Source: an uncultured Collinsella sp.
GTDB taxonomy: Bacteria > Actinomycetota > Coriobacteriia > Coriobacteriales > Coriobacteriaceae
Assembly (NCBI GenBank): GCA_902493985.1
Contig: CABURR010000007.1
Location: forward strand, 1 to 51,030
Direction: 5' to 3'
DNA length: 51,030 nucleotides
The notes under the pieces were generated by a model. It had not been told where the DNA came from. It saw only the letters and a program-made list of their open reading frames with translations, and ran no database searches. The translations under genes were made by a program, and so were the position numbers. The stretch's first letter is position 1; every line of letters starts with the position of its first letter. Positions 8,267 through 18,875 of the stretch are shown here, in pieces.

Positions 8267-9478
8267 CTAGACGGCCAGCTCGCCTGATTCACCCATAAGC
8301 CATCGTGCCAGGTCGACGACCTTGATGCCATCCCAATCAGTCGTTTCGTGCCCTGTTCGGGCGATGACGCACTTGGGATAGGCGTCTCGAATCCGTCGCA
8401 GCGGATCAAGCTCACGCTCCAGCGTCGCTTCTTGGGAAATGTCGTCACTCACCTGGATATAGACACGGCGGTCGCGCCTGATGGCGACAAAGTCTACTTC
8501 CTTTTGGTAGAGAACGCCGACGTAGACTTCCCATCCGCGGCGCATAAGCTCGATTGCCACCATATTCTCGTAAACATGGCCAAAATCGAGCTTTTTCGTG
8601 CCAAGCGCGGCGTAGCGAAACGAATGGTCGGCCAGGTAGTATTTATCTCCCGTCGACAGGTATTTCTTTCCTGAGACGTCAAAGCGACGAAACCGGTAGA
8701 ACGCAAACGCATTACACAGGTAGTCGATATACACAGCCAGCGTCTTGTCGCTTATCTTAAGGTTCGCTCGTGAAAGCTCGGCCGCCATCCCCTTGAGAGA
8801 AGAGATGTTTCCGACGTTATCCATCAGGAACTCGCAGGAACGTTTAAGCTGCTCCGCATTACGTATACGATATTTTTGTCTGATGTCGCGCAGGATAAGA
8901 GTTTCAAGCACATCCGAGATGTATGAGAAACGCATCCTTTCGTCCTGGTAGATATAGGAACCCGGCATTCCTCCCTCGCGGACATAGCGAGCAAGGGCCT
9001 CGGCTGGAGAAGTGATCTCGTGATACGCCGAGAACTCCGCAAGTGAAAACGGAAAGACCTCGATCTCCACCGTTCTTCCCGTGAACAACGTCGAGAGGTC
9101 GCTTGAGAGAAGAAAGGCGTTCGACCCCGTGATGTAAATGTCATATTTCTCTGACGCATGAAGACTGTTGATAGCCCGCTCGAACCCTTCACACATCTGG
9201 ACCTCGTCGATCATGACGATATTCCGGCAACCCTCAATATAGTGCTTTTCCACATATGTATGCAGCGCATGGTATTCCGCCAACGGCTCGAACTCAAGTA
9301 GATTGAAGTTGACGTGTATGACGTTGGCCGAGGGGTCGTTTGAATGAAGTTGGCTGGCAAACGCCTCAAGCAATTTCGATTTTCCGCATCGCCTGATTCC
9401 GGTGATCACCTTGATATCAGGCGTACCTGCCACCTTGGAAAGCTTGCTCATGTAGAACGGGCGATTAATAAGTCTCAT
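8267..9478 (-). CDS. AAA ATPase with DUF4143 domain
   Basis: A 403-residue P-loop ATPase. I chose the ATG at 9478 (MRLINRPFYM), the usual beginning of this family; an upstream in-frame start would begin within the palindromic region. The Walker A motif is at residues 27-34 (GIRRCGKSKL). The Walker B motif follows in IVMIDEVQ, then a sensor-like YITGSNAFLLS. The C-terminal third is DUF4143, with the nuclease-like pattern EVDFVAIRRDRRVYIQVS. These proteins are common, multi-copy and of unknown cellular role in gut Coriobacteriia and Bacteroidota. The ribosome site is weak. A perfect 14-bp palindrome sits 33-72 bp upstream and may be an operator. It is not obviously co-transcribed with the toxin-antitoxin pair, which lies 234 bp downstream. 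Confidence 0.85.
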   Translation of the reverse strand: MRLINRPFYMSKLSKVAGTPDIKVITGIRRCGKSKLLEAFASQLHSNDPSANVIHVNFNLLEFEPLAEYHALHTYVEKHYIEGCRNIVMIDEVQMCEGFERAINSLHASEKYDIYITGSNAFLLSSDLSTLFTGRTVEIEVFPFSLAEFSAYHEITSPAEALARYVREGGMPGSYIYQDERMRFSYISDVLETLILRDIRQKYRIRNAEQLKRSCEFLMDNVGNISSLKGMAAELSRANLKISDKTLAVYIDYLCNAFAFYRFRRFDVSGKKYLSTGDKYYLADHSFRYAALGTKKLDFGHVYENMVAIELMRRGWEVYVGVLYQKEVDFVAIRRDRRVYIQVSDDISQEATLERELDPLRRIRDAYPKCVIARTGHETTDWDGIKVVDLARWLMGESGELAV

Positions 9479-9510
9479 GGCAATCCACTTCGCAAAATTA
9501 AGATTAACTG

Positions 9511-9550
9511 AAAAACGCGAAGTACAATATATCATCTACTTCGCGTTTTT
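9511..9550 (-). promoter_or_regulatory. Perfect palindrome upstream of the DUF4143 ATPase gene
   Basis: Arms AAAAACGCGAAGTA (9511-9524) and TACTTCGCGTTTTT (9537-9550) match exactly over 14 bp, around a 12-nt AT-rich spacer (CAATATATCATC). Related half-sites CACTTCGC (9487-9494) and ATTTCGCG (9563-9570) lie on either side. The location just before the start codon suggests an operator; read as RNA it is also a stable hairpin. Confidence 0.6.
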
Positions 9551-9684
9551 GAGAAATCCTAGATTTCGCGTAATTATGTTCGCCAAGCTATCGCAAACCC
9601 GACACGGGTGAGATCTCCGCCTGATTGACCCTGCGCAGCAGTCCGAAGCGAAAGACGCGAGTCCTCAGACCGCTCCGGTAAAGT

Positions 9685-9712
9685 GAGGGCCGCGACGGTT
9701 ACCGCGGCCCTC
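9685..9712 (-). terminator. Hairpin after the truncated anchor-protein tail
   Basis: A 10-bp GC stem, GAGGGCCGCG (9685-9694) with CGCGGCCCTC (9703-9712), follows the stop codon of the pseudogene on the minus strand. The T-run after it is poor (ACTTTAC). It is probably the leftover terminator of the lost surface-protein gene. Confidence 0.55.
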
Positions 9713-9745
9713 TTGAGAAACGTGTGCGATTGTCAATCGCTCGCG

Positions 9746-9973
9746 CTAGTCTTCCTTGCGGCGGAAACGAGCAAGAAAGACTCCGATTGCGGCGATCGCG
9801 GCACCCAGGCCGCCGATCGCGGCGACGGTCGCCACCGTTTGATCACCGGTGCTCGCAAGTGAGTTAGCGGACTTGCCACCCTGAGCCTTGTCACCAGCGG
9901 GCTTTCCCGCCTGGGCGCCATCGTTCGAACCGCCGGATGTCTGCCCACCGTTGCCGGAACCCTGATTGCCACC
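9746..9973 (-). pseudogene. 3' remnant of a sortase-anchored surface protein gene
   Basis: About 75 codons that match the C-terminus of the GH31 protein at 235-6666: a Gly/Asn/Ser-rich linker, KPAGDKAQGGK, a sorting motif LASTGDQ, a membrane helix and a FRRKED tail. Upstream of about 9973 the similarity stops and the frame reads into sequence that is low-complexity and palindromic, with no signal peptide, no binding module and no ribosome site. So this is the preserved end of a gene whose body was deleted. The sorting motif differs from that of GH31 (IPNTGD), so it came from a paralogue and is not a recent copy. Confidence 0.75.
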
Positions 9974-10022
9974 GGACGCACAAAGCCCCTTCTGCAGTAC
10001 ACGGTACAGCCAAGTCACCGCA

Positions 10023-10112
10023 GGCCGGGGCGGGGGAGCCGAATTTCCCACTGAGCGACTCTGCTTGCAGCCGGAGCGAAAGGGGGAAATCTCGGCCCCT
10101 CCCGCCCCGGCC
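10023..10112. repeat. Long imperfect palindrome just after carB
   Basis: Arms 10023-10049 and 10084-10112 (GGCCGGGGCGGG...CCGAATTTCCC against its complement) pair over about 27 bp with small internal bulges. A small inner hairpin CTGC-TT-GCAG lies in the loop. It starts 13 bp after the carB stop. No T-run follows on the minus strand, so it is not a standard intrinsic terminator. Confidence 0.75.
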
Positions 10113-10124
10113 GGACAGGTCAGT

Positions 10125-13439
<3,315 letters not shown>

Positions 13440-13440
13440 G

Positions 13441-14880
13441 TTAGTTCTCCTCGGTCTCGGTCGCGGCGGTCTCGGCGAAATTCCAGCCCTGCAGGCGGTC
13501 CTTCGCGGTGTCGATGTCCAGGTAGTTCTCCTCGCCGTCCATGAGTCGCGTAAAGGCGGTAAAGAGATAGTGGGCATCGGTGGGGCCGGGCGAGGCCTCG
13601 GGATGGTACTGGACCGAGAAGCACGGGGCGTCGAGCAGCTGGATGCCCTCGGCGGTGCCGTCGTTGAGGTTCACGTGCGTCAGGCGAATGCGGCCGAAGC
13701 GCTCGTTCATCACGACCGGCGCGATGCCGCGACGCACCCAGGCGCGCGGGTCGCCATCGGCCGCATGCTCGGTCTCGCCGCCGGAAAGCTCCGGGATCAG
13801 CTTGCCCAGACTGGGGAACAGCAGGCCAAAGCCGTGGTTTTGCGCGGTGATCTCCACACGGCGGCTCACCAGGTTCATAACCGGCTGGTTACCGCCACGG
13901 TGACCGAATTTAAGCTTTTCCATTTGGGCGCCGCACGCCAAGCTGATCATCTGGTGACCAAGGCAAATGCCAAAGACCGGCACCTTGCCGATCAGCTGCT
14001 GCACCTGTTCATAGGTCTCCACCACGGCATCGGGGTCGCCGGGGCCGTTGGACAAAAAGACGCCGTCGGGATTCATGTCGAGCACCTCACTCGCGGGCGT
14101 ATCCCACGGCACGACAGTAAGGTCGCAGCCGGCACGGACCAGACCCTCCAGGATGCCGCGCTTGACGCCGCAGTCGTAGGCGACCACGTTGTGGCGGGAA
14201 GGAGCGGCAGGGGCAAGCGCAAAGTCATGCGTAGCAGGCAGATCGCTCGCGGCAAAAGCGTGGGGCTCAGAGCAGCTCACGGTCTTGACCAGGTTCTCGC
14301 CCACCAGCGTCGGCGCGGCGGCCAGACGCTCGGCAAGCTCGTCGACGTCAAAGACCTCGGTCGAGATAATGCCCATCTTGGAGCCGTTGTCGCGCAGGTG
14401 GCGCACAAGAGCGCGGGTGTCGACGCCCTCGATAGCGACGATGCCGTGGGCACGTAAGTACTCCGGCACGCTGACGGCCGAGCGCCAGTTGGAAGGCGTG
14501 GCGCACATGTCGCGGACGATCATGCCGCGCATGGCGGGAGCACTCACGGGGCGAGCGGTATCGCCGGGGAAGGCCGACTGGACGTCGGTCTCGTCGATAC
14601 CGTAGTTGCCGATCTGCGGATAGGTCATGGTTACAATTTGGCCGGCATAGCTCGGGTCGGTCATGACCTCAAAGTAGCCCTCAAGCGAGGTGTTGAAGCA
14701 GACCTCGCCGGTCGCAGTACCCTCGGCACCGCATGCACGGCCATAAAAAATGGTCCCATCCTCAAGGTACAGGATGCAGGGACCGCAGGTGCCCTTGCTG
14801 GTTTTGGCCAGCATGCGCTGGCAAAGCTCGCTGGGCGCGAAGGTGCGGACAGCAGTGCCCGCAGTATGGTTGTTCGCCAT
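13441..14880 (-). CDS. carA: Carbamoyl-phosphate synthase small subunit
   Basis: Glutamine amidotransferase that releases ammonia for CarB. At 479 residues it is about 100 longer than the usual 360-390. The extra parts are an N-terminal extension (about 1-34), an insert of about 35 residues between QNHGF (348-351) and LTHVNLND (400-407), and a 25-residue C-terminal tail. The catalytic triad is present: C306 in FGICLGHQ, H426 and E428 in YHPEASPGP. The start ATG has AAGGAG 5 nt upstream. A hairpin with a PyrR-type loop (14892-14909) abuts this ribosome site, which suggests control by UMP-bound PyrR. First gene of carAB. Confidence 0.95.
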   Translation of the reverse strand: MANNHTAGTAVRTFAPSELCQRMLAKTSKGTCGPCILYLEDGTIFYGRACGAEGTATGEVCFNTSLEGYFEVMTDPSYAGQIVTMTYPQIGNYGIDETDVQSAFPGDTARPVSAPAMRGMIVRDMCATPSNWRSAVSVPEYLRAHGIVAIEGVDTRALVRHLRDNGSKMGIISTEVFDVDELAERLAAAPTLVGENLVKTVSCSEPHAFAASDLPATHDFALAPAAPSRHNVVAYDCGVKRGILEGLVRAGCDLTVVPWDTPASEVLDMNPDGVFLSNGPGDPDAVVETYEQVQQLIGKVPVFGICLGHQMISLACGAQMEKLKFGHRGGNQPVMNLVSRRVEITAQNHGFGLLFPSLGKLIPELSGGETEHAADGDPRAWVRRGIAPVVMNERFGRIRLTHVNLNDGTAEGIQLLDAPCFSVQYHPEASPGPTDAHYLFTAFTRLMDGEENYLDIDTAKDRLQGWNFAETAATETEEN

Positions 14881-14884
14881 AATT

Positions 14885-14909
14885 CTCCTTCCCGGTCTCT
14901 CCGGACCGG
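14885..14909 (-). promoter_or_regulatory. Candidate PyrR-binding hairpin at the carA ribosome site
   Basis: On the minus strand CCGGUC (14909-14904), loop CGGAGA (14903-14898), GACCGG (14897-14892) forms a 6-bp stem with a hexaloop that fits the PyrR-binding-loop consensus CNGNGA. The ribosome site AAGGAG follows after one nucleotide. In Bacillus the loop controls termination; in mycobacteria PyrR binding near the ribosome site represses translation. The second mode fits this position. The stem differs from the Bacillus consensus by changes that keep pairing. Confidence 0.6.
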
Positions 14910-15020
14910 CTTAAAGGTTGGTAGTTAGGCCTTGCGGTATTTTAACCGCAAGTATGCGCCATGGCGTTAATTTCATCGAAATGTTTACGGAATGATAATT
15001 ATGACTTTCTATGCATATTG

Positions 15021-15121
15021 ATTTTTCTGGGACGGGGATTAAAAAATCATTCTGAGCGCGGGGCTTTGTCGCCAACTGCATACACAACAGAATGATTATT
15101 TAATCCCCGTCCCAGAAAAAT
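15021..15121. repeat. 34-bp inverted repeat between carA and the upstream operon
   Basis: Arms 15021-15054 and 15088-15121 match at 33 of 34 positions (core CTGGGACGGGGATTAAA) around a 33-nt loop. The core TGGGACGGGG recurs in a smaller hairpin at 32660-32698. It lies between the terminator of the 15163 gene and the carA leader, and the right arm overlaps that terminator's T-run. Confidence 0.85.
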
Positions 15122-15156
15122 CATCCCGCGTGGGCTTGTAACTCACGCGGGATGAT
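15115..15156 (-). terminator. Terminator of the ABC exporter / membrane protein operon
   Basis: A perfect 13-bp stem (arms 15144-15156 and 15120-15132, ATCATCCCGCGTG) with an 11-nt loop, followed on the minus strand by TTTTTCT. It lies 7 bp past the stop codon. Confidence 0.9.
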
Positions 15157-15162
15157 GGCGTC

Positions 15163-16122
15163 TTATTTGTCCTGCTCCAGCAGATCGGACGGCGTGCGAT
15201 CGGGCTTGCCACCGCGGAAGATCTCGCGGCCATGCAGACGATGCTCCAGGTCACGTTCGGCCTTTTCCTCGTCAATCTTGGTCTGGCTCACCGACGGGTC
15301 CTCAATCAGCGACGACACCGAGTTCACCTGCTTTTGAATGCGCTCGGCAATCGTGTCGTCCATGCTCACGATATGCATCTTCCAGTCGATGTTCGTAGCG
15401 GTCGATGAGCTCTTGGTCCACACGAACGTCAGAATGGCGCTCTGATGACCCCTCGCGGGGAACATGCCAAAGAAGGAATCATGCTGGATGTTGCTGTCCT
15501 CATCGATATAGGCATGCACGTTGTACACCACGCGGTCGATCTTATCGTTGAGCAACGCGTTGGTCGCAAGTGCCGCAGCCTGAATCTGCCCGTTGGACAG
15601 CAGCTCGAGCTCGTTGGCAGACGACGTGTCCAACACCGTTACCTCGACCGTGCCTGTGCGCTCGTCCGCCTCGTCGACGGTAAAGTCGAGCGGGAACTGC
15701 GTAAAGCCGTTACCCCACTCAAGGCCGCCCTTCAGTGCCGTGGAAACGGTATCCACCGAAACACTCTCGGACAGGTTGGCAGTGTTCAGGCGGCGCATCA
15801 CGCCGTAGCCAATCTGCATGCCCACGATCAGTACAAGGATGCCGATGACCACAGCCATAGCGGTCTTCGTAATGGTATGGCTCACCTGCGAGCCCGAAGG
15901 GTCGTCCTCGGACAGCGGGTCGATCTGTTTTGTCTGGCTTGCGCGATCTTCGCTGCGAAGCTGCGCCAGCGCCGCCTTGTCGCCGCGCTTGGCCGCTGCC
16001 TCTTTTTCGCGCATGCGCTCGGTGCGCTTTTTGGCAAGCGTCGGATCCAAAACGCCGGATGCGTCGATCTCGGAGAATAACTCCGTCACTTCTTCCGGAG
16101 TCAAAGGGTTCTTCTCAGCCAT
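15163..16122 (-). CDS. Single-pass membrane protein of unknown function
   Basis: I do not recognise the family. The 319 residues divide into a charged cytoplasmic N-terminus (about 1-88, rich in Lys/Glu/Arg and probably helical), one membrane helix (about 89-108, AMAVVIGILVLIVGMQIGYG), an extracytoplasmic domain of about 150 residues with alternating strand patterns, and a charged C-terminus. It begins MAEKNPLTPEEVTELF. The gene starts 19 bp after the ABC exporter stop, so the two are probably one transcript, closed by the strong terminator at 15115-15156. A role in the exporter's function is a guess from position only. Confidence 0.8.
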   Translation of the reverse strand: MAEKNPLTPEEVTELFSEIDASGVLDPTLAKKRTERMREKEAAAKRGDKAALAQLRSEDRASQTKQIDPLSEDDPSGSQVSHTITKTAMAVVIGILVLIVGMQIGYGVMRRLNTANLSESVSVDTVSTALKGGLEWGNGFTQFPLDFTVDEADERTGTVEVTVLDTSSANELELLSNGQIQAAALATNALLNDKIDRVVYNVHAYIDEDSNIQHDSFFGMFPARGHQSAILTFVWTKSSSTATNIDWKMHIVSMDDTIAERIQKQVNSVSSLIEDPSVSQTKIDEEKAERDLEHRLHGREIFRGGKPDRTPSDLLEQDK

Positions 16123-16141
16123 ATACTTCCTGTCATATCAA

Positions 16142-17911
16142 TCAGTCGAGCTCGTGCGCACGCGCACCTTCGAACTGCATTCGATAGTAACGGGCATAGG
16201 TGCCGCCACGGGCGAGAAGCTGCTCGTGCGTGCCACGTTCCACAACGCGACCATGCTCGACGGTCGCAATCTCGTCGGCATGCTTAATGGTCGAGAGACG
16301 GTGGGCGATGATGATCGTGGTGCGGCCGCGCGCCAGGCGCTCGAGCGACTCCTGCACCGCCTCCTCGCTCTCGTTATCCAAGGCGCTCGTCGCCTCGTCC
16401 AGGATCAGGATCTTGGGGTTCTTGAGAAACACGCGTGCAATGGCTACGCGCTGCTTCTGGCCGCCCGAAAGACGGCTGCCGCGCTCGCCCACGACCGTGT
16501 CGTAGCCCTGCGGCAGCGACTCAATGAAGGCATCGATATTGGCGCGGCGGGCGGCCTCGGCGACCTCTTCTGCCGTGGCGCCTGGCTTGCCGTAAGCGAT
16601 GTTCTCGCCAATCGTACCGTCAAACAGATAGACATCCTGCTGCACCAGGCCAATGGCGCGGCGCAGACTCTGTTGCGTCACGTCGCGCACGTCCTGGCCG
16701 TCGATGCTGACAGATCCAGCAGCCACGTCATAAAAGCGCGGCAGCAGCGAACAAGTCGTAGACTTGCCACCGCCCGAGGGGCCGACCAGGGCAATGGTCT
16801 GGCCGGGCTTGATGGACAGATTCATATGGTCGATCACGGGACGAGCCTCTTCGCTGCTGCCCAGCTCAACATCCTCGTAGCTGAAGCACACATCGCGATA
16901 TTCAACCGCGCCAGCCGTCACCTGCAGGTCCGCGGCATCCGGCTTGTCCTGGATATCCGGGGCGGTCGAAAGTACCTCGTCCATACGCTTAAAGCCGGCG
17001 ATGGCCTTCTGATACGTCTCGGCCGAATTGACGAGCGTCTCGAGCGGGGTACAGAACAGCGAAATATAGAGCGCGAAGGTCGCCATATCGACCGCCTGCA
17101 GTTGACCTTGCGCCACCAGCCAACCACCCAGCAGCACCACGATCACGTACAACACGCCCGAGAGCAGGCCATACGTCGCAGTGTAGACGCCCATGGCGTG
17201 ATACATATTCTCTTTGGACGAAAGATAGCGGTCGTTCGAGGCGCGGAACTTGGAGCGCTCAGCTTCCTCGTTCGCAAAACTCTTGACCACGCGCATGCCT
17301 GCCAGCGAATCCTGCAGCTGAGCATTAATACCGCTGATCTTTTTGCGGTTGTCGCTGAAGACCTCGCGCATGCGCATGTTCTGCCAAAACATGATGACCG
17401 CAAACACCGCCGTCACCACGGCCATGGCAAGCGCCAGCACCGGGGCAATAGCAAAGAGGATCACAAACGAGCCGACGATCTCGATGCCGCAGATGATAAT
17501 CCACTCGGGCACGTGGTGTGCCGCCTCGCAGATATCGAACAGGTCGTTGACCACGCGGCTCATCATGTCACCTGAGCTGTTGCGATCGAAGTACGCAAAG
17601 CTAAAGCGCTCGTACTGATCGAACAGGTCCTCGCGCATCTTGGACTCCATGCGCGCGCCCATCACGTGGCCCCAATAGCTCACAAAGTAGCGGCAGGCGC
17701 AGCGGACGGCATACATCAGTACCAGGCCAACCGCGATCATACCGATCGCCTGCATAATAGCAGCCTGACCCTGGGTAAAGAGCCCGCCGGTCAGATTGCG
17801 CAGAATGATAGGAAACGCCAGGTCGATGGCGGCAAGCACCAGGGCGCAAACAGTATCGGCAACAAAAAGCCCCATCTGGGGCTTGTAATAAGACAAAAAC
17901 CTTCTAAACAT
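16142..17911 (-). CDS. ABC exporter, fused permease and ATPase
   Basis: A 589-residue half-transporter of the MsbA/LmrA type (type IV exporter), expected to work as a dimer. The start is the ATG at 17911 (MFRRFLSYYKP), with GAGG 6 nt upstream; upstream in-frame sequence is non-coding. Six membrane helices lie in residues about 15-300. The nucleotide-binding domain follows with Walker A at 377-384 (GPSGGGKST), signature LSGGQ at 481-485 and Walker B at 501-507 (ILILDEA). All key residues are present. The substrate cannot be told; drug, lipid or peptide are possible. It is probably co-transcribed with the membrane protein downstream. A 96-bp palindromic element lies 110 bp upstream. Confidence 0.92.
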   Translation of the reverse strand: MFRRFLSYYKPQMGLFVADTVCALVLAAIDLAFPIILRNLTGGLFTQGQAAIMQAIGMIAVGLVLMYAVRCACRYFVSYWGHVMGARMESKMREDLFDQYERFSFAYFDRNSSGDMMSRVVNDLFDICEAAHHVPEWIIICGIEIVGSFVILFAIAPVLALAMAVVTAVFAVIMFWQNMRMREVFSDNRKKISGINAQLQDSLAGMRVVKSFANEEAERSKFRASNDRYLSSKENMYHAMGVYTATYGLLSGVLYVIVVLLGGWLVAQGQLQAVDMATFALYISLFCTPLETLVNSAETYQKAIAGFKRMDEVLSTAPDIQDKPDAADLQVTAGAVEYRDVCFSYEDVELGSSEEARPVIDHMNLSIKPGQTIALVGPSGGGKSTTCSLLPRFYDVAAGSVSIDGQDVRDVTQQSLRRAIGLVQQDVYLFDGTIGENIAYGKPGATAEEVAEAARRANIDAFIESLPQGYDTVVGERGSRLSGGQKQRVAIARVFLKNPKILILDEATSALDNESEEAVQESLERLARGRTTIIIAHRLSTIKHADEIATVEHGRVVERGTHEQLLARGGTYARYYRMQFEGARAHELD

Positions 17912-18020
17912 GCAGTCCTCGGAGAGAAATAAATAGCGTGAGAAATCCGGTTGAACCGGTCGGGCTGAAAACAAAGCGTCCCAACAAACATAACGCCAAT
18001 GATCTGGCAGCGTCAGCGAC

Positions 18021-18116
18021 AACGTCCCTAAGCGAGCAAGGTGCCTTGAAAGAGGAGCGACGCGTACTTCGGTACGCGAGCGACGATTGAAAGGCAGATT
18101 GCCGCTTAGGGGCGTT
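18021..18116. repeat. 96-bp nested palindrome with a UUCG-capped core
   Basis: Outer arms AACGTCCCTAAGCG (18021-18034) and CGCTTAGGGGCGTT (18103-18116) pair at 13 of 14. Middle arms pair imperfectly (GCAAGGTGCCTTGAAAG with GATTGAAAGGCAGATTGC). The core CGCGTAC-TTCG-GTACGCG (18061-18078) is perfect, and as plus-strand RNA carries an extra-stable C(UUCG)G tetraloop. It lies between the NUDIX and ABC genes, both on the minus strand. Confidence 0.7.
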
Positions 18117-18130
18117 TGCAGCGTCGACTC

Positions 18131-18158
18131 GTTACGCGGTTTGGTAAAACCGCGTAAC
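18131..18158 (-). terminator. Hairpin directly after the NUDIX gene
   Basis: A 12-bp stem (GTTACGCGGTTT at 18131-18142, AAACCGCGTAAC at 18147-18158) with a 4-nt loop begins at the base next to the stop codon. No T-run follows on the minus strand, so it may protect the 3' end or attenuate transcription more than terminate it. Confidence 0.5.
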
Positions 18159-18863
18159 CTAGAGTTCGGCTCCGCCCAACCTATGTGCGATGCTATCGCA
18201 GGCCAAGGCGCCCACGACGGTCTTGGCATCTTCGATCTTGCCGTCGAGCACAGCATCGATCAGCTCGTGCAGCGGCACTAAATCCACGTTGACGAACTCG
18301 TCATCATCGGGGTTGGGCGCATCGAACTCGAGCTTGGTGGCCAGGTAGATGTGAATGATCTCGTCGCAAAAACCGCAGGACGTGACAATCGACGTCAAAA
18401 AGCGAATGCGACCAGCCCTAAAGCCCGTCTCCTCATGCAGCTCGCGCTTGGCGCAATCGAGCGGGTCCTCGCCTGGGTCGAGCTTGCCGGCGGGAACCTC
18501 GACCGTCACGCGGTCGATGGCGGTGCGGTACTGACGCACCAGTACGATCTTGCCGCTCTCGGTCAGTGCCACAACGGCCGCCGCACCCGGATGGCGAACG
18601 ATATCGCGGGCGCTACGGCGACCGTTGGGCAGTTCAACCTCAAGACGGTGGACGTCGAGGATCTTGCCCTTCCAGGCGCACTCCTCCGAAAGAATCTTCT
18701 CGTGCAGCTCGGCATCGTGCGGGTCGTCGTCGCCCAGCACCAGCGCCGGCTCGTCAGCGACCTCGCCACCAGGCTCGCCCTCGGCGTGCCCATACATGCG
18801 GCTGTCCTCTTCGACGATCTGCGCGTCCACGAGCTCTTCGTTCTTCTCGTCCATCCGTCTCAT
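18159..18863 (-). CDS. NUDIX hydrolase, ADP-ribose pyrophosphatase type
   Basis: A 234-residue protein whose NUDIX box reads GKLDPGEDPLDCAKRELHEE plus TGF, matching the Gx5Ex7REUxEExGU pattern, so it should cleave a nucleoside-diphosphate-linked substrate such as ADP-ribose. VLVRQYRTAIDRVTVEVPAG just before it is typical of the ADP-ribose pyrophosphatase branch. About 60 acidic residues precede the NUDIX domain and are not family-typical. The start is either ATG 18863 or ATG 18854 (MDEKNEEL); the ribosome site GAGAGGG fits the second slightly better. It starts 12 bp after purD and is probably in its operon. Confidence 0.88.
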   Translation of the reverse strand: MRRMDEKNEELVDAQIVEEDSRMYGHAEGEPGGEVADEPALVLGDDDPHDAELHEKILSEECAWKGKILDVHRLEVELPNGRRSARDIVRHPGAAAVVALTESGKIVLVRQYRTAIDRVTVEVPAGKLDPGEDPLDCAKRELHEETGFRAGRIRFLTSIVTSCGFCDEIIHIYLATKLEFDAPNPDDDEFVNVDLVPLHELIDAVLDGKIEDAKTVVGALACDSIAHRLGGAEL

Positions 18864-18875
18864 CCCTCTCGGACT

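Noticed and set aside
16142..18256. ABC exporter with a 115-residue N-terminal extension
   Set aside because: The extension reads through the 96-bp palindrome and overlaps the NUDIX stop region; the ATG at 17911 has its own ribosome site.
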